A program made the translations under genes and the position numbers. A DNA stretch of 64,000 nt from an uncultured Paraburkholderia sp. GTDB taxonomy: Bacteria; Pseudomonadota; Gammaproteobacteria; Burkholderiales; Burkholderiaceae. Positions 39,612 to 49,342 of the stretch are shown here, one piece after another. The stretch spans positions 1 through 64,000 of the forward strand of contig CALNWS010000014.1 of the NCBI GenBank assembly GCA_940747215.1, in the 5' to 3' direction. Numbering within the stretch: the first letter of the stretch is position 1; each line of letters opens with the position of its first letter. The notes under the pieces are model-generated. The model saw only the letters and a list, made by a program, of their open reading frames with translations. It was not told the DNA's origin and made no database searches.

Positions 39612-40742
39612 ATGCCATACCAGTTGCCCACAGAAGAGCAGACGTTGGCCGTCGAGAGTTTTCGCAAGTTCTTGCAGTCGGAAGTCAAGCCGGTCGCTCG
39701 CGAATATCGCGACCGGTTCATCCCGAAAGAGAGAATGCGCGAGCTGACGCAACGCATCGCTGAGTTTGGCCTGCCCGGCTGCACCATTCCCATCGAATAT
39801 GGAGGCATGGGCTGGTCGTTCACCATGCAGGGTATGCTCTTCGAAGAACTTGTTGCCTGTTCGTGCGATATCGCGCTGTGCGTGATGCTCAACATGGGCC
39901 TTGCGTCGATGCTGTGCAACGCGCGCCCCGAAGTGCGCGACCGCTATATGCCCGACGCGCTCGCGGGCAAAATCTTCGGTTCAATCGGCATCAGCGAATC
40001 CGACGTAGGCTCGAACGTGGCCGAGCTCAAAACGCGCGCCGTACTCCATGGCGATCATTTCATTATCAACGGTGAAAAGACCTGAATCACGAACGGGGTC
40101 TACTCAGACGTGCTGATCTACACCGTGCGCGGTGAAAAGGGACTTTCGCACATTCTCATCGACCGCAAGGAACACGGCTACGAAGCGCGTAACATCGACA
40201 AGATCGAGTTGAGTTCGCAATCGACCGCGCAGATTTTCATCACCGATGCGCGCGTGCCGGAGACCAATCTGATCGGCGAAGAAGGCGACGGTCTGCGCAA
40301 CACCATGAAAGTTTTTGAAGTTGCGCGGGCGCACGTGGGCACGTTGTCGGTCGAGATCATGCGCGCGTCGCTGGAGGAAGCCATCGCCTACGCGAAGGAG
40401 CGCAAGCAGTTCGGAAAGGTGATTGCGGCGCACCAACTGATCGCCGCGAAAATCGCGAACATGGTCGATGCTGCCAGTCTGATGTGTCAGCGCGTGTTCG
40501 GTCTGATCGACGCAGGCGTGCGCTGTGACATGCAGGCTTCGATGGCGAAGGCTTTTACAACAGAAGCCGCTGTCCAAGTGTGTCGCGATGCGGTGCAATT
40601 GCACGGCGGCAACGGCATCACGAAGAAGTTTAACGTGGAGCGCCTGCTGCGCGAGGCAATCATTATCCCGATCCCCGACGGCACGACCGAGATACAGCAG
40701 CTCATCATTTCGCGTGCGCTGACAGGGGTCGCGGCGTTCTGA
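39612..40742 (+). pseudogene. Acyl-CoA dehydrogenase 1, single nonsense codon
   Basis: From ATG 39612 the frame is full length (376 codons): YGGMGWSFTMQGMLFEELVA, ISESDVGSNVAELKTRAV (flavin-site SDVGS), INGEKT, VARAHVGTLSVEIMRASLEEAIAYAKERKQFGK, AVQVCRDAVQLHGGNGITKKFNVERLLREA and PDGTTEIQQLIISRAL. The only lesion is TGA at 40083-40085 where relatives have the Trp of INGEKTWITNG (TGG to TGA). This is the least decayed gene of the island. An FAD enzyme of the beta-oxidation type. Confidence 0.85.
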
Positions 40743-40926
40743 CGAATTGGCTGGGTGGACGAATGTACATGAGGGGCGCAGCGCACGCATCATGACGGCG
40801 ATCCGGTTGGTCAGGTGATGCAGAGCCGAATGCAAAAGCTGGCGCCCAAAAACATGGCGAGCAGCACGCCGCTGATGAACTAATGTTGGTCGGACCGACC
40901 GGCAGCTATAACAACCAGGAGATCGT

Positions 40927-41676
40927 ATGACGCGCAAAGTCGTTGTCGCGGGTGTGGGCATGGAGCACATGAAGCGTTTTGACACCCCGCTTTCGAGCTT
41001 CGCGAAAATTCGTGCGAAAGCGAGTCGCCATGCGGCGAACAATCACCTCGCAGTATTTCGCAAGGTCGGGACCACCGAGGAAGTGCTCGCCGATCAGGTG
41101 ATGTGGCCCGGCGTCATTGCTCGTCTCATGGCTTGCCCGCCGACCTGCGGCGCCGCGGTGGCGGTGTTGTGCAGCGAGGACTACGCGCGCCGTCACGGAC
41201 TCGACGCATCCGTGTGGATCGCCGCGCAGGCGCTGACGACCGACGGCCCGGAGTCGCTCGAAGGTGACGACCTGCGCGACGTCGCGGGCTTCAGCATGTC
41301 ACGCAACGCCGCGCGTCAAGTGTATGAGGCGGCGGGCATGGGGCCGGAAGATGTGGACGTCATCGAACTGTACGATTGCTTCGCGCATAACGCGTTGATT
41401 ACGTACGAGGCACTTGGGCTGTGTCCGGAAGGTGGCGCGGCAAAGTTCATCGACGATGGCGACAACACCTACGGCGGTCGGCACGTCGTCAATCCTTCTG
41501 GTAAGCTGCTACCCAAGGGGCATCAGCTCGGCGCGACGGGGCTCGCGCAATGTGCGGAGCTCGTGCAGCAACTGCGCGGCGCTGCGGGCGGACGTCAGGT
41601 GGAGAATACGCGCGTCGCGTTACAGCACAACGTCGGTATCGGCGGTGCTTGCGTTGTCACGATGTACCGCAATTGA
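40927..41676 (+). pseudogene. SCP2-type thiolase (second copy), N-terminal half deleted in frame
   Basis: MTRKVVVAGVGM is a normal thiolase start but is followed directly by EHMKRFDTPLSSFAKIRAKASRHAANNHLA, which in relatives lies near residue 150-170. The frame then runs unbroken: PPTCGAAVAVLCSEDYARRHG, EDVDVIELYDCFAHNALITYEALGL and GHQLGATGLAQCAELVQQLRG with the C-terminal Cys (GIGGACVVTMYRN). 249 residues where about 390 are usual. The missing part includes the active-site nucleophile, so it cannot be a working thiolase. Confidence 0.82.
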
Positions 41677-41688
41677 TCGGGGGGCACG

Positions 41689-42876
41689 ATGGACTTTCAA
41701 CCCGATGCCGGTCTCAACGCCTTTCGCGAGACAGTGCGAGCATCTGCCGGCCGATCTGGCCGACAAGCCGGTCGGCAGCGTACGCTTGATTCGGGCCGAT
41801 CTTGTGCGCTGGCAAAAGATCCTGAACGGTAATGGCTGGGGCACACCGTATTGGGCGCATAAAGATGGCGGCACCGGCTGGACGGTACTTCAGCGGCTCG
41901 TGTTCGACGAGGAATGCGTAGCTGCAGGCACGCCTACCCAAGACGGTTTCGCGCAGAAACTGCTCGGCCCCGTCATCAACGCGTTCGCGACGCCTGACCA
42001 GAAGGCTGAACATATTCCGCGGATCCTTAAAGGAGAGCGGCTCTGGTGTCAGGGTTTTTCGGAACCAAGCTCGGGTTCGGACCTAGCCTCATTGCGCACG
42101 CGTGCCGATCGCGACGGCGATCACTACATCGTCAACGGTCAGAAAATCTGGACGAGCTACGCGCATGAATCGGACTGGATTTTTCTGCTTGTGCGCACGG
42201 ACGCCGATGCGAAGAAGCAGGCAGGCATCAGCTTCCTGCTGGTTGACATGCAGACGCCGGGTATAGCTGTGCGGCCGATCCGTAGTATCGACGATTGCCA
42301 TCACCTACCTGAACGAGACGTTCTTTGACAACGTGCGCATGCCGGTCGCAAATCGTATCGGTTTGGAAGGCGAAGGCTGGATGATCACGAAGTTTCTGCT
42401 TAACAACGAGCATGCAACTGCGGCCGATCTGCCGATGCTGCGCCGCTATCTGATGCAACTGCGCATGCTCGCGACAACACAACGTGCGGGCAGCAAGCCA
42501 CTGTCGCGCGGTCGGAGTTTGCGCTGTGCCTTGCGCGTCTCGAAGCGGAAGTGAAGGCCATCGCAACGCTGGTCAAGCGCGTCGCGGCGATGGAACAGGA
42601 CCATAGCCCGCCACGCATGCGATGGGTTCGATCCTCAAGGTGCGCGGTACCGAGCTTCAGCAACGCATGAGCGAGTTCATGGTCGAATCCCTCGGCGACT
42701 ACGGCGCGGTGGCCTATCCCGAGCCGCACGACGCTTGCCTCAAACCGCCATTACCGCATCAGGACGTGGGTCGCGGCATTGCCAACGACATGTTCTTCCG
42801 GCGGGCATCGACGATCTATGGTGGCACGAGCGAAGTACAGCGTGGGATCATTGCCAAGATGCTGTTTCAACTCTGA
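41689..42876 (+). pseudogene. Acyl-CoA dehydrogenase 2, several frameshifts
   Basis: ATG 41689 (MDFQPDAGLNAFRETVRA) shifts near 41735 to HLPADLADKPVGSVRLIRADLVRW, then TPYWAHKDGGTGWTVLQRLVFDEECVAAGTP, KGERLWCQGFSEPSSGSDLASLRTRA (flavin/substrate motif), IVNGQKIWTSYAHESDWIFLLVRTD. Shifts near 42300, 42500 and 42610 follow; MRMPVANRIGLEGEGWMITKFLLNNE and ANDMFFRRASTIYGGTSEVQRGIIAKMLF are in other frames. Probably the large-type ACAD partner of the next gene; in such clusters two unlike ACADs form one enzyme. Confidence 0.85.
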
Positions 42877-42890
42877 TTGCCGGACCTGAC

Positions 42891-43160
42891 ATGAACTTCA
42901 ATCTTGATGCAGGGCAGCAACTGCTGCAGGACAGCGTCCGTCGTTTTGTCGACAGGGACTACAGCTTCGAAGCACGTACCGCGCTCGTGAAGACGCGTAC
43001 GCCTGCGCGCACAGCGCACTGGTAGACTTTCGCCGACAATGGCTGGCTCGCGGCGGCATTGCCTGAGTCGTGCGGCGGCCTCGGCGGTTCGATCATCGAT
43101 ACGGTCCTCATCGCTCAGCAACTCGGACGCGGACTGTATGTCGAGCCGTATCTCGGCGGC
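42891..43160 (+). pseudogene. Acyl-CoA dehydrogenase 3, N-terminal remnant fused to an SDR
   Basis: ATG 42891 reads MNFNLDAGQQLLQDSVRRFVDRDYSFEAR, then an in-frame TAG at 43023-43025 and TFADNGWLAAALPESCGGLGGSIIDTVLIAQQLGRGLYVEPYLG. There it passes without a frame break into SDR sequence (GARDGTGGSS). About 85 N-terminal residues remain of the ~370 expected. The join at 43152-43160 coincides with a shared Leu-Gly-Gly. Confidence 0.85.
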
Positions 43161-43940
43161 GCGCGCGACGGCACCGGTGGTTCGTCGCAAGTCGCGCTCG
43201 CGGTAGTCGAGGAAATCAGGCAGGCGGGTGGCATGGCGATCGCCGACGGGGCGAATGTCGCAGACTACGACTAGGTTCAGGCTATGGTCAAGCGCGCGGT
43301 GACTGAATTTGGCCGCATCGATATCCTCGTCAACAATGCAGGCATCCTGCGCGACAAGAGCTTTGCGAAGCTCGATATGAGCGATATCGAAGCCGTACTT
43401 GACGTGCACCTCATGGGTTCGATCAACTGCTCGAAGGCCGTGTGGGACATCATGCGCGAGCAGGGTTACGGCCAGATCGTGATGACGACGTCGTCGTCCG
43501 GCATGTACGGCAACTTCGGCCAGTCTAACTATGGCGCGGCGAAGATGGGCGTGATCGGCCTCATGAACGCGCTGACCGCCGAAGGCCGTAAGAACGACAT
43601 CCGCGTCAACACGATCGCGCCGGTCGCAGCGACACGCATGACCGAAGGCATCTTGCCCGAAGCTATGCTCGCACGCATCCAACCCGAGCGCGTGACACCG
43701 GCCGTGTTGTTTCTCGCGAGCAAAAACGCACCGTCGAAGACGATCGTCGCGGCGGGCAGCGGTGCGTTTGTGGCCGCTACGATCGTTGAAACGGAGCCCA
43801 TGCTACTGCCCGACGAAGCGATTACACTTGAGGGGGTCGCGGCGCGCTTCGGCAACATCGCGAACTGGGCGACGGCAAGGTCGTACGAAGATTCCGGCCA
43901 CCAGGTGCAGGCTTTCCTCAAACTCGTGTGCGGGATGTAA
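43152..43940 (+). pseudogene. SDR (3-hydroxyacyl-CoA dehydrogenase-like), N-terminus deleted, one nonsense codon
   Basis: Lacks its Rossmann start (expected TGAGGGLGR region) because of the deletion that fused it to the acyl-CoA dehydrogenase. Present are GARDGTGGSSQVALAVVEEIRQAGGMAIADGANVADYD, then TAG (43272-43274) for a probable CAG, VQAMVKRAVTEFGRIDILVNNAGILRDKS (NNAG), the catalytic Ser/Tyr/Lys in TTSSSGMYGNFGQSNYGAAKMGVIG, and NTIAPVAATRMTEGILPEAM. The long C-terminal extension resembles the SDR domain of peroxisomal multifunctional enzyme type 2. Ends at TAA 43940. Confidence 0.85.
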
Positions 43941-43962
43941 GCAGGTTTTGTTTTGTCATAGG

Positions 43963-43989
43963 GACCGTCGCGCTTGCGGCGGTCTTTTT
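43963..43989 (+). terminator. Rho-independent terminator after the SDR
   Basis: GACCGTCGC (43963-43971) pairs with GCGGCGGTC around GCTT, followed by TTTTTCATTT. Confidence 0.85.
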
Positions 43990-44035
43990 CATTTGAGATC
44001 TGGAAATTGGTGCACGCGAGCGGCGCGAGCGCAAT

Positions 44036-44072
44036 GGAAAAGGCCCGCACGAATGATGTTCGTGCGGGCCGC
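44036..44072 (-). terminator. Terminator of the minus-strand acyl-CoA dehydrogenase
   Basis: GGCCCGCACGAA (44042-44053) pairs with TTCGTGCGGGCC (44059-44070). The A-run to its left gives a U-tail on the minus strand, 50-odd bases past the stop of the gene at 44125. Confidence 0.8.
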
Positions 44073-44124
44073 GAATTTATTTTTCACCGACTGAGTGTCA
44101 GCCATGTGCTGCCCATGACGGCTG

Positions 44125-45259
44125 CTAATCGAGATTGCGCGAGATGATCAGCTTCTGGATGTGGCTCGTGCCTTCATAGATCTTGCAGACGCGTACGTCG
44201 CGCAGAAAACGCTCGACGGGGAAGTCGGTTAGGTAGCCATAGCCACCGTGAATCTGCAAGGCGCCCGAGCACACTTTCTCGGCAATCTCGCTGGCGAACA
44301 GTTTTGCGATCGACGCCTCCTTGATGCAGTCCACGCCGGCATCCAGCAGGCGCGCTGCGTGCAGGCAGTATTGCCACGCCACTTCGACTTGCGTGGCCAT
44401 ATCGGCGAGATCGAACGACACGGCCTGCAGCTTGATGATCGGACCGCCATACGCCTTTCGCTCACGTGCGTAGCGAGTTGCCGCTTCAAGCGCGCCGCGC
44501 GCAGCGCCGCCGCGATAAACGCGATGCCGATCCGGCCGTCGGACAGTGCGCCCATCGCCGTGCGATAGCCGTCGCCTTCGCCACCGAGCATTTCACTCGC
44601 CGGAACGCGGAAGTTTTCTAACGCGATCTGCGCCGTGTGCGCAGTGTGCTGACCGAGTTTGCTCTCGATGCGAGTGACGGCATAACCGGGCACCTTCGGA
44701 TCGGTGATGAACGTAGTCGCGCCACGCTTGCCCGCGGTTTTGTCGGTGATGGCGAACGCGACGCCAACGCCCGCTTCGCTGCCGTTCGAAATGAACTGTT
44801 TGGTGCCGTTGAGTGCGTAGTGGTCGTGCGCAACGCAGCGGTGTCGAAGCCAGCGTGCGGTTCGGTCAGCAGGAACGCGCCAATCGACTTTCCGCTTACC
44901 ATCGCCGGCAGGTAACGCTGCTTTTGCGCTTCCGTGCCGTGTTCGGCTATGCACAGCGCCGTAAAGTTGTGCACGTGCAGGATTGTCGCAAGCCCCGCGT
45001 CGATTGCGGCAAACTCGTGCTGCGCGAGACAGAAGTCGAGCACGCTTGCACCGGCACCGCCGTACGCCTCGGGCACCAGCATGTCCAGAAAGCCGAGCTC
45101 CGCGAGCGATTGCAGCTCTGTATGCGGCCATGCCGATTTCAGGTCGCGCCCGGCTGCGGTCGGCGCGATGATTTCGCTCGCCATCCAGCGTGCGCTATTG
45201 CGAATTGTGATCTGCTGCTCGTTGAGAAACGAGCGGGTGGTGTCCGTCATGGAGTTCAT
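44125..45259 (-). pseudogene. Acyl-CoA dehydrogenase 4, frameshifted
   Basis: Starts [33 protein letters not shown] at 45259 (MTDT at 45250 is an alternative). LGFLDMLVPEAYGGAGASVLDFCLAQHEFA and GAFLLTEPHAGFDTAALRT lead to a shift near 44830. HYALNGTKQFISNGSEAGVGVAFAITDK and FRVPASEMLGGEGDGYRTAMGALSDGRIGIA follow in a second frame. After a shift near 44475, the third frame has VSFDLADMATQVEVAWQYCLHAARLLD and CSGALQIHGGYGYLTDFPVERFLRDVRVCKIYEGTSHIQKLIISR. Two shifts in all. The end overlaps nothing; the start overlaps the CaiB-type stop by 4 bases. Confidence 0.87.
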
Positions 45260-46340
45260 TCCTTCGCGTGAGATGCGGGATGCTGCTGACCGACCAGATA
45301 ACGCGCAGCGTCGCGCCCGCCCAGCCAGTCATTCAGAACGTTGTTGTTGTGCTCGCCGCGCCGCGGGATTGGCCTGCAATACGCCATCCTGCCGCGAATA
45401 GATTTCACGAGCATACATGTGCGGATGTGCGGCAGCCTCGTCGGGACTGAGCACGGGCGCGAAACAGGCGTCGCTGCCCTCGAGCAGACGTCACCATTCT
45501 TCGCGGCCGCGCTTCGCGAACAGATTTTTGAAGTGCTCGCGCAGTTGCGGCCACTGGAGTGCGTCGTAAGGCTTGTCGAATTGCGGATCGTTGGCGAGGC
45601 CGAGCTTTGCGCGCAGTTCGCGGTAGAACTTGGGTTCGAGCGAGCCAACCGAGATGAAGCCGCCGTCGGCACAGCGGTAGGTGTTGTACCAATGCGGACC
45701 GTCAAGCAGGCTATGACCACGTTCCCTTTGCATCTGGCCCGATGCCCTGCAAGGCAAGGAGGAGCGTTGTCATATGCGCGCTGCCGTCCACGATGGCGGT
45801 GTCCACGACCTGACTTGTGCCCGTTGCGCGCGCGTTCATGATGCCCGCAAGCAGTCCAACGGCTAGATACATGGCGCCGCCACCCACGTCGCCGACGAGG
45901 CTCGGAGGCGTGACGGGTGCCTCGCTCGGTTGGCCCGCGTACCAGAGCGCAGAGCGCGCCGGACAACACGATGTAGTTCAGATCATGGCCGGCAGCCTGA
46001 GCGAGCGGACCGCTTTGACCCCAGCCCGCCATCCGCCCATAAACGAGACGCCGATTGCTCGCGAGGCATACATCCGGGCCGAGGCCGAGGCGTTCCATGA
46101 CACCGGGCCGTATGCCCTCGATCAGCGCGTCGCATTGCGCGACAAGCCGCAACACAGTCTCGACGCCCTCAGGCGTTTTCAGGTCCACCGCTACCGAGCG
46201 CTTGACCACGGACCACGTCCGCACCGAGATCCGCAAATAGCATTGCGCAAAACGGACCGGAGCTGATCCCGGCGATCTCCAGCACCCTGATCCCGGCGAG
46301 CGGGCCCTGTCGTTTTGTCGTCGTTGACGGTCTCGATTCA
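45256..46340 (-). pseudogene. CaiB/BaiF-type CoA transferase (alpha-methylacyl-CoA racemase-like), many frameshifts
   Basis: From ATG 46340 the frame is broken at once; [33 protein letters not shown] is the family's N-terminal signature in the next frame. [71 protein letters not shown] (catalytic-type Asp) and [35 protein letters not shown] are readable in alternating frames. TGA lies at 45491-45493. The racemase type suits degradation of branched side chains (steroid or isoprenoid), where 2-methylacyl-CoA must be inverted before oxidation. Specific substrate not inferable. Confidence 0.85.
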
Positions 46341-46386
46341 TTACCGATAGTGCAGGCAATGATAGATAGCTCGGTGCGTGCGCATG

Positions 46387-46406
46387 CCCCCCATTTGCGA
46401 GGGGGG
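46387..46406. promoter_or_regulatory. Island palindrome, copy 4 (between the CaiB-type gene and the second SDR)
   Basis: CCCCCCATTTGCGAGGGGGG, C-rich and G-rich arms around the shared AxxxxCGA centre. It lies in a divergent gap, 47 bases from the CaiB-type start and 101 from the SDR start. Confidence 0.55.
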
Positions 46407-46506
46407 AGCCGGACTGACGATCGGCCTAAGCTTTCCACGTGCACATCGTTTCAGGCATGCATGCGCGTACGAACCAAGTCTGAGATCAGTCAAGGAAGCC
46501 AAGAAC

Positions 46507-47255
46507 ATGAATCTGCAAGGGAAAGTAGCAATCGTCACGGGCACCGCTTCGGGGCTCGGCCTCGCGACCTGCAGGAAGCTGGCGGCGGCCGGCGCGCAAG
46601 TCGTCGGCTTCGACCTCGATCAGGCAAAACTCGACGGAGTCCTCGGCCCCGGTATGGATGGCATGGCCGTCGACGTTGCGAGCGACAAGAGCGTGAAGGC
46701 CGCGATCCATGCGGTGCGTGCGCGCCACGGTCGCCTTCACGTCGCGGTCAATTGCGCGGGCATTCTCGGCCCTTGCAAGGCGCTGTCGAAAGGGCAGATA
46801 TTTCCGGGCGAACTCTGGGATCGTGTGCTGGGCGTTAACCTCACTGGCACATTCAACGTGATCCGCCACGCGCCGCGTCGGCCATGGCCGAGAACGAGCC
46901 GGGCGAAGAGGAGGAACGCGGCGTGATCATCAACACAGCGTCGGGAGCAGCGCGCGAAGGTCAGATGGGGCAGGCAGCGTACAGCGCGAGTAAGGCGGGC
47001 GTGATTGGCCTGACCGTGACGGTCGCGCTCGATCTCGCCGAGCATGGCATTCGCGTGGTGTCGATCGCGCCGGGGCTGTTCGAGTCGGGCATGTCAAGAG
47101 GCATGCCGGAAAAGGTGTCAGGTGCACTCATCGACAAGATGCTGTTCCCGCGCCGTATGGGTCGCGCCAACGAGTTTGCGGGCCTCGGGCAGCACGTCGT
47201 CGAGAACGCTTGTCTGAATGCACTGACCATCGATATCCACTGCGGCATGCGCTAA
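46507..47255 (+). pseudogene. SDR (HSD10-like 3-hydroxyacyl-CoA dehydrogenase), single frameshift
   Basis: ATG 46507 starts MNLQGKVAIVTGTASGLGLATCRKLAAAGAQVVGFDLD (Rossmann TGxxSGLG). VDVASDKSV and VAVNCAGILGPCKALSKGQIFPGELWDRVLGVNLTGTFNVIRHA follow. A shift at about 46868 moves to MAENEPGEEEERGVIINTASGAAREGQMGQAAYSASKAGVIGLTV (catalytic Ser-Tyr-Lys). The C-terminus RRMGRANEFAGLGQHVVENACLNALTIDIHCGMR keeps the shape but differs at normally constant sites (DGGMR expected). The HSD10 class oxidises 3-hydroxyacyl-CoAs of branched acids and steroids. Confidence 0.85.
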
Positions 47256-47532
47256 TGCGCCGCAACGCTTCGAGTTTCGATTTCGCCAATGCGCCCGGTA
47301 CGCGATCCAAAAAGTAAACCCCCCCCATAACGAGAGGGTGTCATGTCGACGCCGCAGCGATACCTTTCATTTCATGGGCCGTCCGAGAAGTTTGCCGACA
47401 GTCAAAGGAGGGTAGTTAGCGATCCCGATGACCGGTTGTGAGCGGCGTGGGATTCAACGGGGTGCCTATCGGGCATCGCGGTACTGCCAGTTCCGCGAGA
47501 GAAGGCGAAGCCATAAAAAACAGGAGACATAG
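47256..47532. other. Gene-free upstream region of the envelope module
   Basis: 277 bases without a coding frame. Holds palindrome copy 5 and, at its end, CAGGAGACATAG before the DUF1302 start. Confidence 0.5.
47319..47338. promoter_or_regulatory. Island palindrome, copy 5 (upstream of DUF1302)
   Basis: CCCCCCCCATAACGAGAGGG followed by TG. It matches copy 3 at the ACAACGAG/ATAACGAG centre and right flank, with one inserted A in the G arm. 195 bases before the DUF1302 ATG. Confidence 0.5.
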
Positions 47533-49312
47533 ATGTTGCGGGAGATCCAAAGAAGCGTATCGAAACGCAGGCTGCCACGGCTCACCTTGCTTGCCGCTCT
47601 CATTTCGGCCACGTTGTCCATGCATGCCTACGCATTCAAGATCAATACGGGATCGTCGGACTGGGACGTCAACTGGGACAACACGGTTAGCTACAACCTC
47701 GGCATGCGTACGCAGAACGTCGACCCGATGATCGGCAACAATCCGAACCTCGACGACGGCGATTACAAGTTTTCGCATGCCGGCAACATCGTGACCAATC
47801 GCGCGGCGATCGTGTTGGAGTTTTCGGTGGCTTATCAGGGCTATATCGGCTTCAAACTTTCTGGCTCGGCGTGGAAAGATTTCGCGTATGGCAGTGGTGA
47901 CGCGACGAATCCCGGCGTCTACTCTCCGGGCGTAACCTACCAGTCGATCCGCGCCTATCCAAACGGGCAGTACGGTTCGTTCACGAACCGTTACTACGTC
48001 CAGGGCGCGCAGCTGCTCGACGGCTTCGCGTTCTACAACACCGACCTCGGCGGTCATGCGATCTATGTGAAGGCCGGTCAGTTCACCGAATACTGGGGCA
48101 ATTCGCTGCTGTCGCTGCTGCAAGGCATTTCCTACGGTCAGGGTGCAACAGACGGCATTAAAGGACTCAATTCGCCCGGTACGCAGACCAAGGAGTTGCT
48201 GTTGCCACGCCCGCAGATCAGCCTGACCGCGCAGGTCACGCCTGAAGTTTCCGTCTCGGGACAATACGGCCTCGGCTGGAAAGCGAACCGCCTCGGCACG
48301 GGCGGCACGTACCTCGAAGCAAACGACGCGGTCGCGCAAGGACCGTCTGGACTGTTCGTCGCTACGTTGCTAGGCGCCGCGCGCCCGCTATTCGGCATGC
48401 CTCCCGGCGGTCCTTTCGGCTACCTGATTCCGCAAGGTACCGCGAACATGCCCCGTCAGGTGAATAACAACTTCGGCGTGAAAGTGGGCTGGACGCCCCA
48501 CTTCATGGACGGTTCGATGAACCTCTACTACCGGCGTTTCGACGAATCACAGCCTTGGGTGCTGTCCGACTGGAAGCGATTTCCGGGCGTCGGCGTACTG
48601 CCGACGAACTATCACCTCGCGTACAACCAAGGCGTGCAGACGCTGGGCTACAGCATGGACAACAACGCTCGGCAACGTGAGCACTGGTCTGGAAATTTCG
48701 TATCGCCGTAACACTGCACTCAATACGGCACTGAGCTTCGCAATCATGACTCAGACGCAGGGCACGAAGGGTGACGTGCTGAACGTGATCACCAATGCGA
48801 TCGTGCCGCTTTCGCGCTCGCCGATCTGGGACACCGACACGTTGACCGCGGAAATCGGCTACACGCATCTGCTTTCCGTGACGCAAAACCCAGTGCTCTT
48901 CAATGGCGTGGGCTATCCGGGTTGCCCGAGCAATAACAAATGGAATGGCTGCTCGACACGCGACTACGTCAACTTCGGCGTCGTGTTCCAGCCGCAATGG
49001 CTGCAGGTTTTCCCGGGCGTCGATCTGTCGATGCCGGCGTCCGTCACGGGCGGTCTCTACGGCACGAACCCGATCAATCCGGGCTCGTCGGGTAGCGCGC
49101 AAGGCTTCTTCATCTATTCGATTGGCGTGCAGGCGCTGATTCGCCAAAGGGCCACTGTCACGCTCGCCTACACTGGCTATCTCGCCCACATGAACGGCGT
49201 CACGCAGGCGGGGCAGTCGGGCAATCTCAACGCATACAACAGCGCGGGCAACGGGCTTTACGGCCTGAACGATCGCCCGTGGGTATCACTCACGCTTCAA
49301 TCGTCGTTCTGA
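47533..49312 (+). pseudogene. DUF1302-family outer-membrane protein, single frameshift
   Basis: ATG 47533 begins with a signal peptide (LPRLTLLAALISATLSMHAYAFK). The mature start FKINTGSSDWDVNWDNTVSYNLGMR is the DUF1302 signature. A beta-strand-rich body follows (VNNNFGVKVGWTPHFMDGSMNLYYRRF). At about 48662 the frame changes; STGLEISYRRNTALNTALSFAIMTQTQG continues and the protein ends DRPWVSLTLQSSF at 49312 with a terminal Phe typical of outer-membrane barrels. About 590 residues in total, normal. Family members accompany DUF1329 and MMPL genes in pathways for hydrophobic substrates, presumably for uptake. Confidence 0.85.
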
Positions 49313-49342
49313 CGAGCGGGCGGGAGATCTTTGGAGGCAGGT

